Shown here: positions 1-9,795 of the stretch, piece after piece
Numbering within the stretch: position 1 is the first letter of the stretch
Layout: every line of letters begins with the position of its first letter
Origin: Sternotherus odoratus
Lineage: Eukaryota; Chordata; Testudines; Kinosternidae
NCBI GenBank assembly: GCA_032164245.1
Contig: JAVMKO010000009.1
Coordinates: 84,796,712 to 84,860,711, forward strand
DNA: 64,000 nt
Direction: 5' to 3'
Position numbers and translations under genes: made by a program
The notes under the pieces: generated by a model
Seen by the model: the letters and a program-made list of their open reading frames with translations, nothing else
Database searches by the model: none
What the model was told of the DNA's origin: nothing

Positions 1-2460
1 CTGAGCTTGGGCTGCAGACGAGCTGGTTTAGCTGCTGTGATAAGTTAGATCCGGGCCAACCACAGCCCAAAGGAGAGGTTCTAGTAAGTGAAGATTGGGA
101 TCCCGAGGTATACACAGGTGTGCCTGCTCCACAGCACCCCCTGCAGGCCTCAGGTGGTTCAGCAGCCCCAAGACTGAGTTTCCCTTCGCCCCAGAGCTCC
201 TAAATATGCCCACCCAAGCATGACTCACAGAACGACACCCCTTCTCGGGGCCTGGTTTATTAATAAACAGCAGCTTCAAACATGGTCTTTCTTCTGTGCT
301 CTGGCTTCATTTACCCACAGCTCAGCACAAGATTTCAGTCCTTCCCCGCTTCTTCCTGCTCACTCCCCTGTGGTCTCCCTGGAGTTCCTGACCCCTTCGG
401 GCTCTGTGGACGCTCAGGCCACTCCTTTCTGCAGGACCCCCCAGACGCTCAGCCCCAGCTCCACCAGCTGCTTCCTCTAGCCTTTTGGGAGCTCTTCCTC
501 GCTCGCTAAAGCTGCTCCCTCGCTGCTTTTCTCTGTCTCCAGCCGCACTCCCCTGCTGTTCCCGAGTCTCCTTTCCAGGGAGCTCCCTCCACCTCCTTCC
601 TGACCACTCACTCCGCCTCATGGAGCCAAGATACCACCTTCCTTTTCAACCAATCAGCAGCAAGCAGGCAGCCACAGGTGCCTTCCCTTTCAACAAGGCC
701 CCGTGACCCCAAGGTACACGTAGCCTTTCCACCAGTGGCACATCCGAGAGACCGGACACAGGAGAAACTGGCACGTTTTCACAAGTCTGTCCAATGAATG
801 GGAAGTGCTATGTACATTCCCGTCATTGTGCATGGTATTGTGAATCTCTATTTGACTTACTACGCAACCTCCGTGCTTAACGGAACACACTTCCTTAGCA
901 GGACAGAGAATGCCCCAGATGAGACGTGTCTAAAACAGACTCTAACCTCCCTCGCCAGCAGCACAGACTCTAACCTGACCGACGTGAGAGGAAAATGAAT
1001 TCTAAGTATGTACACACGCACATGTACTAATCTCCTGTCAAGAACAGCCTATTGCATTAGCATTGACCGGCTGCCAAAACAAAGCAGACGAGATTGCACT
1101 ATTTTACACTAATAAGATATAGTGCCTGATCACATTTTCCCCTAAGTGAGCAGAGCAGCGCTGATTGTATAGTTTTGCTCCACATGATTATGAAGACAGA
1201 CAGTGAAGGGCACAGAAACAACAGGATATCTCTATTATACACACACCCAAAGCATTCTTCCCGGGGAAGGCGCTAGGAGAGGAGAGGACTTTGCAAATAT
1301 ATTTCTGCTTCCTTTCTTGCTATTGAAGTTTTATGTAGAAAATGACATTTAAAAACCTGCCGCGTGAAGTGTGTTTGCTCTGGTGCACCTCACTAGAAGG
1401 CAGGCAGTCTCCAAAACACACACACACTACCCGGGAAAAGCAAAACCTGGCGTTGCGGTTTTGTGGAGTGCACTGTCCGACATTCGTGCACTCAGCCCCA
1501 GCGGTCCCTCCCCTGACGCGCCCGGTGCTCGTAGGCGGTGTATGGCAGCTACAGGCCACCAGCGTGGGGAATCCCTCTCCACAAAGGGACTTCACGGTGT
1601 TGACATGACGTTTGAATCTGCCCTAACGTGGGCAGTTACAATTCATCACGCTGTGGACAATCCCAGGCAGAGATTATCTCAGAGCTTCTAAAGTGGTTTG
1701 CCATTGAAATCTGCATTTACTTCACCTCTCACTGGTGCCAGGCGGGGTTGGAAGCCAATAACTGAAATGTATTTCGGTGCATGCTGTGTGTCAGAACACT
1801 GGCCACCCCTGCCCTCTGTGCACCGAGGGTCTGATTCTGACCCCACAGCTGGGAAGGACCAGGAGCTGCGGTGCAGGCCTCCTGAGCCTCAGTGGGGTCA
1901 GGTTAGGATCAGGCCCCTCTCCCTGTAACGTGAATGCTCTCTCACATCACCCCCATGGCAGCTGCTCCCCATCTACGGCACGTTACTGAACTGGATGCAA
2001 CACGCTGGCCCTGCAGAAACAAGCGCTGTGTCCTTCGCCCTCCTCGGTTTTCACTCCTTTGCCCAAGGAACTCTCCCTCCTGCTGGGGGCTTCGCGTTTG
2101 TTCAAGTGAGAGGAACTCCTGCCCGTGGGAAGTGCTCATCCCTCGCCACACCACCCACGTCCCAGCACGGCATGGAGATTCTGTGAAGAAACGCGCTGTG
2201 ATTTCTCCCAAGTGTTGTGTAACCCTCCCAACGGGGAATGGACCCTGGCTTTCCCGTTCACTACAGTTTCTCAGTAATAAGTAGCTCATTAGTCGTTACT
2301 CTGGATAAGCAGGGAAAGCCCAGCTGACATGCAGGACCTGGGCTGGGGTTCCATTGGAAGCTACATGCTGCACACAATGAAGAGGAAACGAAGAAGGAAG
2401 AAAAATCACATTCTTGGGTAGGGAACCATTTTCGCAAGCTTTTGGCTAGTCTGGTTTTTC
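1..2460. other. no gene or classifiable repeat seen
   Basis: Mixed-composition DNA with several short open frames, none resembling a protein family. There are CT-rich stretches around 290-620 and a short CA run near 1418-1428. I see no transposon ends, tRNA-like boxes or tandem repeats. It may hold old repeats too decayed to recognise by eye. Confidence 0.4.
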
Positions 2461-2461
2461 C

Positions 2462-2603
2462 CTCACTCTCCTGTAGCTGAGATCCCGGGGGTCTCACTCT
2501 CCCGTAGCTGAGACAGGCACCCCCAACTTTTTGGTAGCCTGGTTTCTTCCCCACTTCTCCCTCACTCTCCCGTAGCTGAGACAGGCACGCCCAAGCTCCC
2601 ATA
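2462..2603. repeat. imperfect local tandem duplication
   Basis: The motif CTCACTCTCC followed by GTAGCTGAGA, with one C/T difference, occurs three times, starting at about 2462, 2493 and 2561. The last two copies continue into a shared AGACAGGCAC(C/G)CCCAA tail. The intervening segments share GTCTGGTTTTTCC- and CCTGGTTTCTTCC-like text. This looks like a small local duplication, not a dispersed element. Confidence 0.6.
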
Positions 2604-3130
2604 TTTGCAAACATAAATAACTCTGGGTGCAGGCTGCAGTTTTCAGGCTCAGATTACTCAGGAATGGCGGACTGGGTTTTCTGTAACCATTTCCTCTCCC
2701 TCTGCCCACAAAACAATCTCTCCACACCAGACCCAGGGGGACAATGTCTTGGGAAGCTGTGAACTACTGAGAATAGAGACGACAGGCTCGATGCTACAAC
2801 TGCTGTGTGCACAGCTTCAGAGGGAATTCGGCAACGCTGGACCCAAGACTGCACCATTCCCTCCATAACACCACGGCCCCCGGGTGTTCGCTTTCTGTCC
2901 AAGGTGGTTTGCTGGATCTTGTTTGGTCTGGTCAGAGAACAACACTATCAAGGCAAGGCCTGGACAAGGCAATAGGTGGCTTTTGTGGTTATTAAATGGT
3001 TCGGCTTTGCTTCAGTGGTTTAATCATTAGCAAAAGCTGTTTATTGTCCTAGCTAGTCTTGTGCCATAAACACTGTTCCTTAACTATATTTACAGAAATG
3101 ACTCTCCTTACTCTCGTAGGCAGCATTATT
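2604..3130. other. nothing recognised
   Basis: Unique-looking sequence. No coding signature, repeat ends or low-complexity run was seen. Confidence 0.4.
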
Positions 3131-3330
3131 GCCATGTTGGTCCCAGGATATTAGAGAGACACGGTGGGGAGTGAATATCTTTTATTGGACCAACCTCTGT
3201 TGGTGAGGGAGACAAGCCTTCAAGCTTCCACTGAGCTGAAGAAGAGCTCGGTGTAGCTCAAAAGCTTGTCTCTCTCACCAACAGAAGGTGGTCCAATAAA
3301 AGATATTCCCTCCCCGACAATGTCTCTGCT
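3131..3330. mobile_element. head-to-head pair of PLE-like termini
   Basis: Two copies of one roughly 100-bp terminus face each other. Each outer end carries GTTGGTCCCAGGATATTAG-like text (left copy) or its counterpart, then the TCTTTTATTGGACCAAC segment, the CTGTTGGTGAG segment and an AAGCTT box. The arms meet near 3232-3250 at GAGCTGAAGAAGAGCTC. I recognise the sequence as a high-copy sauropsid repeat. Its layout (CTGAAGA, hairpin, A-rich box, AAGCTTGTCTC) parallels the PLE terminus at 5748-5930, which is why I place it with Penelope-like elements. The assignment is inference. A foldback DNA transposon is the main alternative. Confidence 0.55.
3236..3263 (+). other. hammerhead-like motif, copy A
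   Basis: A CTGAAGA box at 3236-3242 matches the hammerhead core CUGANGA. It is followed by a self-complementary segment at 3243-3259 (AGAGCT, loop, AGCTC) and then AAAA at 3260-3263, where a hammerhead needs GAAA. The G12-equivalent base is therefore lost and the copy is predicted inactive. Confidence 0.4.
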
Positions 3331-3965
3331 TTATCTTGACAACTTTAATAAAACCAAGCAATGTAACAACTCCCTTTGCTTGTATCACTTGCCCTGGGTT
3401 AGTCTAAGTAACAGGGATGAAGAGAATGGTTGTTTATTATTATTATTAGGTTATCCTTGGGGGAGAGGGAGAGAAAGGAGGGGAAGAGAAATTTGCTGTC
3501 TGGATCCAAACTCTTCCCTCCATCATGCTGAGACTGAAAAGTGTGAACACGCACCACATGGAACACAAGTGCATTGTTTTTCTTCACCTAATGAACTACG
3601 GGAAGAATATCACATAATGATTCATTTGGAAGAAGGGCTGCACTATGCGAGACACCAAAGAAATGCTGCAATTTGGCTAGCGCCCATCTCTCCGAATGCT
3701 GTCACAACAGTCTCCAAACTGTCACTTCAGCAACTGCCCCACACAGGAAAAACATATTTCTTCTAATTAGACCAAATTCTAGCTCCACGTTTGAAGAGTA
3801 TAATTTGATCTTTTCACTAAAAACTCATTAAGCACTTGAGTTTAATTATTAACATTTGCTTTTAAATGCACTGAATTAGCTAGCAAGTGAGGAACTGCAG
3901 CTATTTCTCTGTTTAGATTTTGTCTGTCACCATGGTATCTGGGCACATTACTACGGAAAGACCAC
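3331..3965. other. nothing recognised
   Basis: Unique-looking, moderately AT-rich DNA. A 166-codon open frame at 3266-3766 begins inside the neighbouring repeat and shows no family resemblance, so I do not treat it as a gene. Confidence 0.4.
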
Positions 3966-3971
3966 GTGTTC

Positions 3972-4175
3972 CAGTGGATGATGCACTGGCTGGGGAGTCA
4001 GGAACCTAGGTTCTGTTCCTGCTGCGTGACCCTTCACAAGCTACTTCTCTCTAGGACTCTGTTTCCCCTGTGTCTGTCCCCTGGTCTATTGAGACTGGCA
4101 GCTCTTCAGAGCAGGGATGATGTGCCTGTCCAGCAGGGCAGTAACAGAATACCAATAACTACGGATTTTAAATAA
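3972..4175 (+). mobile_element. MIR-like SINE, decayed
   Basis: The segment follows the amniote MIR-like order: a tRNA-derived part with GGTTCTGTTCC (B-box-like) at about 4008-4020, then a GTGACCCTTCACAAGCTACTT block, then a CTCTGTTTCCCC block near 4055-4070, then a tail with CAGAGCAGGGATGATGTG. These elements are transcribed by RNA polymerase III and mobilised by LINE machinery. This copy is old and inert. Confidence 0.6.
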
Positions 4176-5343
4176 CAAGCGCCGCTAGTGACTGGTACAA
4201 GCCAGAGAAATGGGACCATCCCTGCCCGGTACATGGGAAACTTCCCATAGGCCTACATTACAGAAGAGATAGAGGCCCTGTACAGCCAGCAAGGACAAGG
4301 AGATACACAGGGCTTGCTCACAGCAGCAGACCCTGTGTTCCCTTCATGCTGGAGACCAGGATGCGGCCATGGAGCCGGAGAGAGATGCTGGCACGTACGG
4401 TGCACTCTCTCTCCACAAGGAACAGCGCTGGGGGAAGCACATGCTCCCTGGTGCCCCTCAGGGCTCCACACAGCTAGTGCCGGGAAACGTTTTTTGGACA
4501 ATGATTTTTTTTGGTGGAAAAAAACGTTGACTCAAGTCGACCAAAACATTTCATGAAATTGCATCAAATTCGCCAACTCGTTTTGGTAAAAAAAAAAAAA
4601 AAAAAATGCACCACAGGGAAATTTACTTCCATGTTAAGTTATCTGTAGAATTCCCCAAGCCGGCCGAAGGTGTTCCTCAATACACATTTTCTACAAGCCT
4701 GTAACTATGTGGCAGTTTGTGGGACTCTCCAGAAAACAGCCCCACTCTAGCACCAGATCTCTCCGATTGGGTCTGCAAAAACAAATCTTTAGCCCTTCCG
4801 CTTCTCAGCAGAGGAGTCCAGCAAAGCTGAGTTTTGGCTGCAGCAGATGCTATAAGCTTAACCCGCTTATTTTTATGTGGCATAGAAGCTCCTGGCTGAA
4901 AAATAAGCCCTTCCAAGCTCCCAGTGTTGAGAAGAGCTTTAGAGAGGAATAAGAATAAAAACTCAAGCAAAAACCTCCTTATAAACGGTCTGATCAATCT
5001 GGCACTTGGTAAATTCAAGTGTAGCAATTCTTAAAGTTCTCTGGCTTGTACAAACAGACATGACTGACAGGCTCTAAGTACTGTGTCTTTCATAACAAAG
5101 ATGATTGACAACCCCGCAGTGGATAGCCCAGTCAGCCTAACAATGTTATTGTTCTCTAATAATTGCTTGATTTTTTTAAAAAAAATTAGTTATTGTTCAC
5201 CTAAACATCATCAGAACTTTTGAAAAGTTTGTTTAGACCCACTGATTTTTACATTTGGTTGGCTGCAGCTCTGCTTCTGTGACTCATGCCAGTGGGAATT
5301 CTGGGAGGCAAACGTACCTCTCCTTATGTGTATTATTCATAGG
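4176..5343. other. mostly unrecognised; includes an A-run
   Basis: No coding signature. The 4480-4610 part is rich in GAAA, AAACG and TTTTGG words that recur in sauropsid repeats, but I cannot name the family. It ends in the A-run annotated separately. The remainder looks unique. Confidence 0.35.
4588..4606 (+). repeat. poly(A) tract, 19 nt
   Basis: Nineteen consecutive A bases. It could be the tail of a retroposed copy lying just upstream, but I found no matching target-site duplication by eye. Confidence 0.9.
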
Positions 5344-5446
5344 ACCAGGAACAGAAGCTGGGAATGGGTGACAGGGAATGGATCACTTGGTGATTACCTG
5401 TTCTGTTCATTCCCTCCGGGACACCTGGCATTGGCCACTGTCATCC
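5344..5446 (+). mobile_element. CR1 3' end fragment
   Basis: It contains the characteristic CR1 3'-UTR string of GAAGCTGGGAATGGGTGACA, GGATCACTTGGTGATTACC, TGTTCTGTTCATTCCCTC and CTGGCATTGGCCACTGTC. The same text is seen at 15860-15950 and, on the minus strand, at 23100-23225. It breaks off at GCCACTGTC before the usual terminal 8-bp repeat, so both ends are truncated. No protein is encoded in this piece. Confidence 0.85.
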
Positions 5447-5807
5447 ATCTGTGGCCACAGAGCTGTGTGGGATCTGACCCGAGTTCACTTCCCCTGGCAG
5501 ACTCTATTGCTTCCACGCTCCTTGGGATTGGAAGTTTGATTAATTTGTGCCTAAAGAAATAATACAGATTTTCTATCTTCCAGATAAATTATTTTCAGGC
5601 ACAGTTCAGAGTCAGGGAGCTGGCATGTGTGAACACCTGACAGAGACCAAGCTCTGCTTGGGTATTTTCTGCTACTTGCATCCTTACCAAATAAAATTAA
5701 ACTCCTTTAACAGATAGTTATACTAGAAATGCAACGGCTCTGATATTAAAGAAAGCGAGGAATACTTGTAGCACCTTAGAGACTAACTAATTTATTTCAG
5801 CATAAGC

Positions 5808-5835
5808 TTTCGTGAGCTATAGCTCACTTCATCGG
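5808..5835 (-). other. hammerhead-like motif, copy B' (inverted)
   Basis: Mirror copy of the motif at 5866-5893 on the opposite strand. The box is at 5829-5835 and the GAAA complement at 5808-5811, with the same U4 change and the same G at the presumed cleavage position. Confidence 0.45.
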
Positions 5836-5865
5836 ATGCACAGAATGGAACACCATTCTATGCAT

Positions 5866-5893
5866 CCGATGAAGTGAGCTATAGCTCACGAAA
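5866..5893 (+). other. hammerhead-like motif, copy B
   Basis: A CCGATGA box (5866-5872) precedes a perfect hairpin, AGTGAGCT/AGCTCAC (5873-5889), and GAAA (5890-5893). The box differs from CUGANGA at U4. If AGC-TTAT-GCT is stem III, the base at the cleavage position is G, which does not support cleavage. Predicted inactive. Confidence 0.45.
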
Positions 5894-6139
5894 GCTTATG
5901 CTGAAATAAACTAGTTAGTCTCTAAGGTTTTGATATTGTCTCTGACTGTGTAACTACAGATATTGGGCATGGGTGACCCTGGTTAGAACATAATATAAGC
6001 CCTTCCCCCATTTCTGGAGTTCAAGGGGAGCAGTTTGGAAGTGAATTATTTCTTCTTCCCAGCAGGGGCTGCATGCAGAAATCTCAAAAGAAATCTTGTT
6101 CTTGTAAGATTCCCAGCCTAGTCTGGAAGGCTCAAGAAA

Positions 6140-6312
6140 TCCCTATGCCTGGAAATATACTGGAACCAATTATCAAGCAATCAATTTGTGAGCACCTAGA
6201 GGATAATAGGATGATAAGGAATAGCCAACAAGTATTTGTCATGCACAAATCATGTCAAACCAACTTAATATCCTTCAATGACAGGGTTACTGGCCTTGCG
6301 ATGGAAGGCTGA
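6140..6312 (+). pseudogene. CR1-type reverse transcriptase fragment
   Basis: The translation contains IIKQSICEHLEDN, then NSQQVFVMHKSCQTNLIS, then FNDRVTGL. This corresponds to the RT region of CR1/L3-clade LINE ORF2 between the palm motifs (the family has SQHGF-KGKSCLTNLL and F-D-VT). Only about 57 codons survive, without the catalytic YADD/FADD box. There is no LINE 3' end attached. The sense strand is the same as the CR1 at 8575-9795, but that element restarts at VTGLVD, so the two overlap in homology and are probably separate insertions. Confidence 0.75.
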
Positions 6313-7164
6313 ACTGTATTATACTCTTCAGGCACTTGGCGGTGTCCTGTACAACATACTTTAGCTCACCACTGCCATTCCTGGGAGTATTTAAAGGATC
6401 AGAAAGTGAACACATCTGGTGTCTCTCTAGGACGGAAGCTCCGTGGCCAACCCATGCCTGACCCAGAAGCTTGAATTGCTAATAGTCGCCCTGAAACCTA
6501 CCATGAACAAAGTGTATGTGCTGTGGTGTCAGACGTCAACTAGCCCCAGAGGAGAAGAGAAACAAAGGTTGCCAGCTCAATCTCATCAACATGCCACCCG
6601 CCAATGCCTCAGAGAACTTCAGCTTTGACACACCTTCAAAACCGAATGGAAGCAGCAAGATTCCGCGTTGCTACTAAACTCCACCACACAACTGGAGATA
6701 TTCTTTAATGTATGCTATGGGCAAGCAGCATGGGCGGTGGGTGAACCTCTGGTTTGGGGAGATTAGCCCCCCCATGGGCACGCTCCTTCTGCCTGGGCGC
6801 CCCGCCCCTCCCGCCCCCTTCCCCTGCTGGAGCCCAGAGACCCCCAACCCAGCCTTGGAGTGCCCAGCGGGCGGGTTGGTCAGCAGCCTGGGTGGGCGGG
6901 TGGCAAGAGCACCGGCTCCAGCTGCCTGGAGTCCCTGGCTGCAGGCTGGCCCCCACTAGCTCCAGTCTGGGACAAAGGTGCCGGAGCCCTCCCAAAAGTG
7001 GGGGTGGGGCGCCCGCCTGAGCTGGAGGCAAAGGCAGCCCCCCTGCCAGTGCCCAAGGGCAGGTGGAGGGACCCAGGCTTCCCACAATTGCCCATGTGGC
7101 TCTTGCAGTGGCCAGGCTGTCTCTGAGCCCCCGCCCCCGTCCCCACTCGGTGTAGTATAGGATA
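6313..7164. other. unrecognised; GC-rich block 6760-7140
   Basis: 6313-6700 looks unique. 6760-7140 is markedly GC-rich (GGGCGCCCCGCCCCTCC-like text), and open frames occur there on both strands as expected from composition. CpG dinucleotides are present but not dense enough for me to call a CpG island by eye. Confidence 0.35.
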
Positions 7165-7259
7165 GTGTAAAAAGCAGTTTGCAGAATTCTATGCCGAGTG
7201 AGGGCAGGGTGAGGGGCAGTGGTTTCAGCAGATGTCACTGAGCATGCTCAGTTCGTGTG
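7165..7259 (+). repeat. direct repeat, copy 1
   Basis: About 95 bp including CAGAATT-TATG, AGTGAGGGCAGGGTGAGGG, TTTCAGCAGATGT-ACT and AGCATGCTCAGTTC. It is repeated in the same orientation at 7593-7687 with scattered substitutions. It begins with TGT but I see no complementary LTR features. Family unknown. Confidence 0.7.
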
Positions 7260-7592
7260 TGCATGCAAAAAAGCCCCTCTGATCAAATAAAAAAGCCCCC
7301 TGCCTCCAACCAATTTTTGCAAACACTGGTGTCTCAGTCCAGCGGGGTAACTGTTACCCCCTCTGCCCTACCTGTGCTGGGGTTTTCCCCTCTGTTAGTG
7401 CCTCAGCCCTGGGCTTAACTGTAGCTCCTTCCCACTCCATCCCGGATTTTGCCCCTCAGCCCATATCCTAACCCTGCCTCCAGCTGCTTGACACCCCTCC
7501 TCTCCCCTCCCCCCCCCAGTCAATTTCCGTCCCTTGCTCAGACTCTGGCCATCTCCTCCTCTGATTTGCCCCATTTACCACTTTTTAACCCC
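7260..7592. other. pyrimidine-rich spacer between direct repeats
   Basis: C- and T-rich on the plus strand, with a C-run near 7510-7518. No gene or transposon signature was seen. Confidence 0.4.
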
Positions 7593-7687
7593 TGTCAAAA
7601 GTAGTCTACAGAATTTTATGCTTAGTAAGGGCAGGGTGAGGGACAGCAGTTTCAGCAGATGTTACTCAGCATGCTCAGTTCATGTGA
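7593..7687 (+). repeat. direct repeat, copy 2
   Basis: Second copy of the 7165-7259 unit. It continues into a second CACGCTCAGTA word, a partial internal repetition of GCATGCTCAGTT. Confidence 0.7.
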
Positions 7688-8574
7688 GCACGCTCAGTAC
7701 ACCATTCCTACAGGGAGAAGTTTCCTGTATTACACCTGTGTGGAGTTGTGGAGCTTCCACCTGCCCCAGGTATAAACTGGAAAAATTCATAGCTCAACAA
7801 ATGTATGTTTTGCCAAATACACAAGGTGTAATAAATGCATTAAATATGGACATTTGGCAGTTATTTGCTGTACTAAAGCAGTCAGGGGGTTGACTAATAT
7901 AACAGATAATCAAGAGCAACTCCTTCTGAGATCTATCATGTAGGATGAGACCGAGCCTGCCCAGACAGTGAAACCAAATATTCATAGAAATACTATTGAC
8001 TTTAAAATTAACTCAGGAGCAAATATCGAAATAGTCTCAGAAGGGACTTACAATAACCTTCAACCCTTCCCACAGCTGAAATCACCTGACGCACCTTGAT
8101 TAGCCCTAGAGGTATTCTGAACTCCCTGTCCCAGTTCACCACAAAAACAACTAACAAAAACAAGCTTTGCATTCAGAGTGATTGTGATAAAAAACCAACA
8201 ATCTTCTTAGCCACAGTGTGACAGCCGTGATGGGCCTAATGAGAAAGGAGGAAGAAAGTGATGAAGTATTTGGTGATACTGGACTTCTGAAAGATGGCGT
8301 GATAGTGTAAATTTTGTAAATGGTAGGAAAGTAAAACATAAAGAGGGAGCTGTAATAGAAAACAGAATGTTAAGCTGCACCTATATCGTTCAGCCACTAG
8401 TTGGCACTGCATGTACCATATTTAACAAGCTCACAACAGATATTCCTGGCATACATGAAAGGATCTTACAATAACACATCGGGTGTAACTGTTTGGAAAG
8501 GAAGCTCTGTCGCCAGTCCATACCTGGTACAGGAGCCTGACCTACAAGCAGCAGCTCTGCAACTTACGATTTAT
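7688..8574. other. nothing recognised
   Basis: AT-leaning unique-looking DNA. 8220-8340 resembles degenerate LINE coding text only vaguely, and I do not call it. Confidence 0.35.
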
Positions 8575-9795
8575 AAGGTGTACATGACAGGCCTCGTGGA
8601 TGGGGAAGGGGAGGGAAGGAAAGCAGTAGATGTGATTTAGCTGGATATTAGGAAACCTTTTAACAGACTCACATGACATTCTCATAAGCATAGTAGGGAA
8701 ATGTGGTCTAGATGAAATTAGTATAAAATAGGTACACAATGGTTAAGAAACTACTCAGAGTAGTTATCAATGGTTTGCTGTCACACTGGGAGGATGTATC
8801 TAGTAGAGTCCCATGGGGATCTGTCCTGGGTCCAGCACTCGTCAATATTTTAATTGATAACTTGGATAATGAAGTGGAGAGTATGTGTTTAAAGTCTGTA
8901 GATGACACCAAAATGGGAGAGCTCACAAGCACTCTGGAGGACAGGATTTGAATTCAAAAGACTTTGACAAATTGGAGAATCGGTCTGCAATCAACAAGAT
9001 GCATTCAATAAAGACAAGTGCAAAGTACTACACTTAGGAAGGAAAAAAATTCAATGCACAAATACAAAACAGGGAATAACTGACTAGGTGGTAGTACCTG
9101 AGAAAAGCATCTGGGGGTTATAAATCAAATATGAGCCAACAATGTGGTGCAGTTTCAAAAAAAGGCTAATTTCATTCCAGAGTGTTTTAACGGGAATGTT
9201 GCATGTAAAACACAGCAGGTAATTGTTCCACTGTACTTGGCACTGGTACGGTCTCAACAGGAATACTCTGTCCAGTTTTGGATACCACATTTTAGGAAAT
9301 GTATGGACAAACTGGAGAGACTCCAGAGGAAAGAAACAAAAATGATCCAAAGGTTTAGAAAACCTGGTCTATGAGAAAAGGTTTTGAAAAAAGTGAGAAT
9401 ATTTAGTTTTGAGAAAAGGCAATGGAGGGAGGCCAGATAACTGTCTTCTAATATGGGAAAGACTGTTATGAAGAGGATGATGAACAATTGTTCTCCATGC
9501 CCACTGAAGGTGGGACAAGAAGTAATGCGCTTACTCTGCACCAAGACAAATGTCGGTTAGATAAGAAGAAAAAGAGGAAAAAGCTTTCTAACGATAAAGG
9601 ACAGTTAAATACTGGAACAGGTTACCAAGGGAGGCTGTGGAACCCCTGTCACTGGAGGGTTTTAAGAACAAGCTAGACTAACTCCTTTCAGGAACCCCTA
9701 GATCTACCCGTACTTGGCCCTGCAGCTGCACAGGCTGGACTAGATGACCTCTAAAGGCCTCTTCCAGCCTGCCCTGCATGTCTATGACTTCATGA
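8575..9795 (+). pseudogene. CR1-type LINE, RT to 3' end, decayed
   Basis: From about 8580 the translation gives TGLVDGE-GRKAVDVI. From 8739 it gives the RT segment VPWGSVLGPALVNILIDNLDNEVES, followed by a VDDTK box where the catalytic [YF]ADDT belongs, so the first alanine and aromatic are lost. 9144-9374 continues with VPLYLALVRSQQEYSVQFW and MDKLERLQRKETKMI, the conserved C-terminal region of CR1 RT. Frames shift and stop codons intervene, so it is dead. 9600-9790 matches a CR1 3' UTR (GTTACCAAGGGAGGCTGTGG, then CAGGCTGGACTAGATGACCT). It is 5'-truncated, as is usual for CR1. Confidence 0.85.

Larger units (their letters stand above)
5748..5930. mobile_element. PLE terminus palindrome with TSD
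   Basis: Near-perfect inverted repeat. Arms at 5775-5840 and 5861-5926 match over 66 bp with one mismatch, and the 20-bp centre (CAGAATGG, AACA, CCATTCTA) also pairs. Each arm is the terminus of a Penelope-like element: CTCTAAG, CATAAGCTTTCGTGAGCT and CACTTCATCGGATGCA recur next to the GIY-YIG gene at 25745-25795. The left arm runs about 25 bp further into the terminus. TGATATT occurs at 5741-5747 and again at 5931-5937, a plausible 7-bp target-site duplication. That would mean the palindrome was inserted as one unit. Confidence 0.75.

Noticed and set aside
6705..7238. 177-codon minus-strand frame and overlapping plus frames as a gene
   Set aside because: They lie in a GC-rich block where all frames open up, with no family resemblance and no intact start context.
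7165..7687. Pair of LTRs of a small retroelement
   Set aside because: The 330-bp spacer has no coding, primer-binding or polypurine features and the repeats lack clear TG...CA ends.
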